7,026 bases of DNA from Muribaculaceae bacterium (GTDB lineage: Bacteria; Bacteroidota; Bacteroidia; Bacteroidales; Muribaculaceae): contig VSPO01000145.1 in the NCBI GenBank assembly GCA_009775375.1, positions 1 to 7,026 on the forward strand, read 5' to 3'. Within the stretch, counting starts at the first letter, position 1, and each line of letters starts with the position of its first letter. The position numbers and the translations under genes were made by a program. Shown here piece by piece: positions 4,999 through 7,026 of this stretch. The notes below the pieces were generated by a model. The model was given only the letters and a program-made list of their open reading frames with translations. It did not search any database and was not told the DNA's origin.

Positions 4999-6552
4999 AT
5001 GGAGAAGAAAGTGATATACCCGGTGGGAGAGCAATCATTTGAGAGTCTGCGTAAGCGGGATTGCCTTTACGTGGACAAGACCCGTTTTTTGGAGAAACTT
5101 CTCGACAGGGGAAGCAAGTATTATTTCCTGGCAAGACCACGAAGGTTTGGGAAGAGCCTGTTCCTCTCGATGATGAAGGCTTTCTTCGAAGGGGAGAGAG
5201 AACTTTTCAAAGGCCTATACGCCGACACCATGGACTGGGATTGGCAGCCGCATCCGGTGCTTTACCTTGACTTGAACATTGGGTCATACGGTGACTCGAC
5301 AGCCATTTCCAGTGTGCTGAATGCAAAAATGGGAGATTGGGAAAGAGCATATGGCATCACACCCCGATCGAAAGATTTTTCCGTGAGGTTCAGTGACATT
5401 ATTCAGGCGGCTTACAAAAAGACGGGCAAGGGAGTCATCATGCTTGTTGATGAGTATGACAAGCCGCTGGTCAACAACCTGCACGACGAGGAGATGTTCG
5501 TCAGCTTCCGCAATCAGCTGACCGCCGTCTACGCAAATTTCAAAAGCAGCGCGGAATACATCCGGCTCGTGTTCCTGACCGGGGTAAGCCGGTTCGCCCA
5601 TCTTTCCGTGTTCTCCGGACTCAACAACATCACCGACATATCCTTCCTTGACGAATTCTCCGACATCTGCGGGATAACCGAGGAGGAGCTTGCATCCAAC
5701 TTCCAGACGGGAATGGCCGAAATCGGCAAAAAATTTAGTAAGAGCGCCACGGAGATACACGACGAACTGAAGCAACGGTATGACGGCTACCATTTCTCCG
5801 AGGAAAGTCCGGACATCTATAATCCGTATTCCCTTTTGAATGTAATGGAAAGCCGTAAATTGGAAAACTATTGGATAAAGTCAGGTATGCCCACTTTGTT
5901 GGAGCAACAACTGAAACGTTTCGACGTAGACCTGAAAAAACTTTTCGAGACCCGCTGCAGCCAGCGTATGCTGGAGGGGCTCGACTTCGACAGTCCGAAC
6001 CCCGTTGCGCTCTTGTATCAGACCGGCTATCTGACGATAAAGTCCTTCACTTCCGGAATATTCTCATTAGGTCTTCCTAACGAGGAGGTTAAGGAAGGCT
6101 TCCTCAGCTATCTGTTGCCCAAATACGCCTACATAGAAGGCGACAACACGGAGTTTTATATCTACATGTTCGTCGAAGAATTGCGCGAAGGAAAGATAGA
6201 TGATTTCATGCGCCGCTTGCAGAGCATGTTCGCCATCGTTCCATACCAAATGGAGATGGACAACGAGAGGAACCTCCACAACGCCCTTCTGATGCTCACG
6301 CTGCTCCTCGGCATCAAGGTTCAGGCCGAATACAGCACTTCAGACGGACGCATTGACATGGTGCTTGGCACGGAGAAACACCTCTATATCATAGAGCTTA
6401 AAATCGACAAGTCGGCACGCGCCGCCCTCGAACAGATCAACGCCAAGGACTACGCCCTTCCTTTTGGCTCAGACGGACGACATATAATCAAGGTCGGAGT
6501 CAACTTCTCAACCAAGACCCGCACGATCGATGGTTGGGAAATCGAGAAATAA
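4999..6552 (+). CDS. AAA-ATPase-like protein with C-terminal PD-(D/E)XK nuclease domain
   Basis: The 517-residue protein has the architecture AAA-ATPase-like (PF09820 type) plus PD-(D/E)XK nuclease (PF08011, formerly DUF1703), a family widely duplicated in gut Bacteroidales. Its biological role is not settled; defence or mobile-element functions are usually suggested. Numbered from M at 4999, the N terminus has the family signature YPVGEQSF and CLYVDKT. The Walker A variant is RPRRFGKS (46-53), Walker B with following Asp is VIMLVDEYDKP (146-156), and a sensor-like strand is VFLTGVSRF (191-199). YDGYHF (261-266) lies in the linker. The nuclease core shows GRIDMVL (Asp453) and YIIELKID (Glu466, Lys468), so both catalytic sites look intact. 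The ATG was chosen because MEKKVIYPVGEQSF is the usual start and the predicted promoter ends just before it. It stands alone, divergent from the WYL regulator, with a tRNA gene downstream. No partner gene is visible. Confidence 0.92.
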   Translation: MEKKVIYPVGEQSFESLRKRDCLYVDKTRFLEKLLDRGSKYYFLARPRRFGKSLFLSMMKAFFEGERELFKGLYADTMDWDWQPHPVLYLDLNIGSYGDSTAISSVLNAKMGDWERAYGITPRSKDFSVRFSDIIQAAYKKTGKGVIMLVDEYDKPLVNNLHDEEMFVSFRNQLTAVYANFKSSAEYIRLVFLTGVSRFAHLSVFSGLNNITDISFLDEFSDICGITEEELASNFQTGMAEIGKKFSKSATEIHDELKQRYDGYHFSEESPDIYNPYSLLNVMESRKLENYWIKSGMPTLLEQQLKRFDVDLKKLFETRCSQRMLEGLDFDSPNPVALLYQTGYLTIKSFTSGIFSLGLPNEEVKEGFLSYLLPKYAYIEGDNTEFYIYMFVEELREGKIDDFMRRLQSMFAIVPYQMEMDNERNLHNALLMLTLLLGIKVQAEYSTSDGRIDMVLGTEKHLYIIELKIDKSARAALEQINAKDYALPFGSDGRHIIKVGVNFSTKTRTIDGWEIEK

Positions 6553-6610
6553 CGGGATTTTGTCCTTTCTTTTGATTCCGACAATCTTACTCGTTTTTGC
6601 TGGTCATTTA

Positions 6611-6647
6611 GCGCGCTACTTGCTATAATAAAGTCAATTAGCAGCGC
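6611..6647 (+). other. imperfect inverted repeat after the ATPase/nuclease gene
   Basis: GCGCGCTA (6611-6618) can pair with TAGC-A-GCGC (6639-6647) with one bulged A, around a 20-base loop. It lies about 60 bases after the ATPase stop. No T run follows, so it is not a standard intrinsic terminator, though it may protect the 3' end of the mRNA. The rest of 6553-6695 is AT-rich and shows nothing else I can support. Confidence 0.3.
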
Positions 6648-6695
6648 ATTGCCTAAAATATCCAAAATTTCGATTTTGATTTTAATGGTTTTATA

Positions 6696-6727
6696 TTTGG
6701 AGGATTGGGAAATTGTTGCTAACTTTG
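6696..6727 (+). promoter_or_regulatory. predicted promoter of tRNA-Tyr
   Basis: TTTG (6696-6699), a 20-base spacer and TAACTTTG (6720-6727) match the Bacteroidetes promoter consensus. The -7 box is identical to that of the ATPase gene. The start near 6733 would give a leader of about 22 bases before the mature tRNA. Confidence 0.75.
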
Positions 6728-6755
6728 CAGCGCAAAACCGAAAAGGTTGCGCCTC

Positions 6756-6838
6756 GGGTGGATACCAGAGTGGCCAAATGGGGCAGACTGTAAATCTGCT
6801 GGTTTATACCTTCGGTGGTTCGAATCCATCTCCACCCA
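6756..6838 (+). tRNA. tRNA-Tyr (anticodon GTA)
   Basis: This 83-base class II tRNA decodes TAC and TAT. The acceptor stem pairs GGGTGGA (6756-6762) with TCCACCC (6831-6837), with A6838 as discriminator. The anticodon stem is GCAGA (6783-6787) with TCTGC (6795-6799) around CTGTAAA, placing GTA at 6790-6792. A long variable arm (6800-6813, TGGTTTATACC) is as expected for tRNA-Tyr. The T arm is GGTGG with CCATC (one G-T pair) around TTCGAAT. CCA is not encoded: CG follows the discriminator, so the CCA end must be added by nucleotidyltransferase. Confidence 0.97.
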
Positions 6839-6880
6839 CGTTAGACATTAATTCAATTATTGCACATAACAACTACAAAG

Positions 6881-6907
6881 AGCGGGTCCGTGAGGTTCCG
6901 CTTTTTT
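6881..6907 (+). terminator. intrinsic terminator after tRNA-Tyr
   Basis: AGCGGGTCC (6881-6889) pairs with GGTTCCGCT (6894-6902) around GTGA, with one G-T and one T-T mismatch, and runs straight into six T residues (6902-6907). The flanks AACAAC and GTTGT extend the pairing. It lies 42 bases past the tRNA end and should end that transcript. Confidence 0.85.
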
Positions 6908-6990
6908 GTTGTATTCTACGCAAAAGACACTCCTCTTACCAAGATTTATGGCGCATAGTAATAAACCTGTGTTAGAATAATAAAAAGTTT

Positions 6991-6998
6991 TACCTTTG
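6991..6998 (+). promoter_or_regulatory. predicted promoter -7 box for a gene at the right edge
   Basis: TACCTTTG matches TAnnTTTG. A convincing -33 TTG is not present: the region 19-20 bases upstream reads TGTGTT. The start would fall near 7005, almost at the first ATG of the partial ORF. Confidence 0.5.
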
Positions 6999-7015
6999 CA
7001 GAAAATGAAACTGCA

Positions 7016-7026
7016 ATGGAAAAGAA
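7016..7026 (+). CDS. possible start of a gene cut by the right edge
   Basis: ATG-GAA-AAG-AA at 7016 would begin Met-Glu-Lys-(Lys or Asn), about 18 bases after a TAnnTTTG box. An alternative ATG at 7005 gives MKLQWKR in another frame and would be essentially leaderless. Met-Glu-Lys-Lys is also how the ATPase/nuclease gene at 4999 begins, so a second copy of that family is possible. Four codons prove nothing, and this is offered only as a pointer. Confidence 0.3.

Noticed and set aside
5284..5793. Minus-strand ORF of 169 codons
   Set aside because: Antisense shadow of the ATPase domain of the 4999-6552 gene, with no motif and no promoter.
6649..6975. Plus-strand ORF of 108 codons spanning the tRNA
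   Set aside because: It reads through the tRNA-Tyr promoter, the tRNA itself and its terminator, so it is not a protein gene.

Overview
The window looks like chromosomal DNA from a Bacteroidales bacterium, possibly Muribaculaceae- or Prevotella-like. The Obg protein closely resembles my recollection of Bacteroides Obg. Several intergenic gaps carry the Bacteroidetes promoter signature (TTG or TTTG, 19-20 bases, then TAnnTTTG). Shine-Dalgarno sequences are almost absent. A PD-(D/E)XK/AAA-ATPase of a type expanded in gut Bacteroidales is also present. The genus call is inference.

Layout. Positions 1-671 are AT-rich and look accessory. They hold a 71-residue Gly/Cys/Ser-rich peptide gene with a double-glycine leader on the minus strand, its probable promoter, a possible following ORF cut by the left edge, and about 330 bases without a convincing gene. 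Positions 672-4727 are a compact minus-strand run read right to left: WYL-domain regulator, CBS-domain sugar-phosphate nucleotidyltransferase, Obg GTPase, then a PlsC-like acyltransferase with a TTG start. Gaps are 33, 58 and 41 bases, so a single transcript from the promoter before the WYL gene is plausible. This set joins envelope and glycan precursor functions with a ribosome-assembly GTPase.

The WYL gene and the plus-strand AAA-ATPase/PD-(D/E)XK gene (4999-6552) are divergent across about 270 bases. That gap holds a promoter for each gene and a strong inverted repeat (4765-4795) lying on the predicted WYL transcription start. To the right lie a tRNA-Tyr(GTA) with its own promoter and intrinsic terminator, then another promoter-like site and the possible first codons of a gene leaving the window.

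The best candidate for something undescribed is the peptide at 128-343. It has an ELxxIxGG leader followed by a core of alternating Gly-Ser and Gly-Cys with nine cysteines, resembling the architecture of microcin B17-type azole peptides. Any maturation or export genes would lie left of the window, so its chemistry cannot be settled here.
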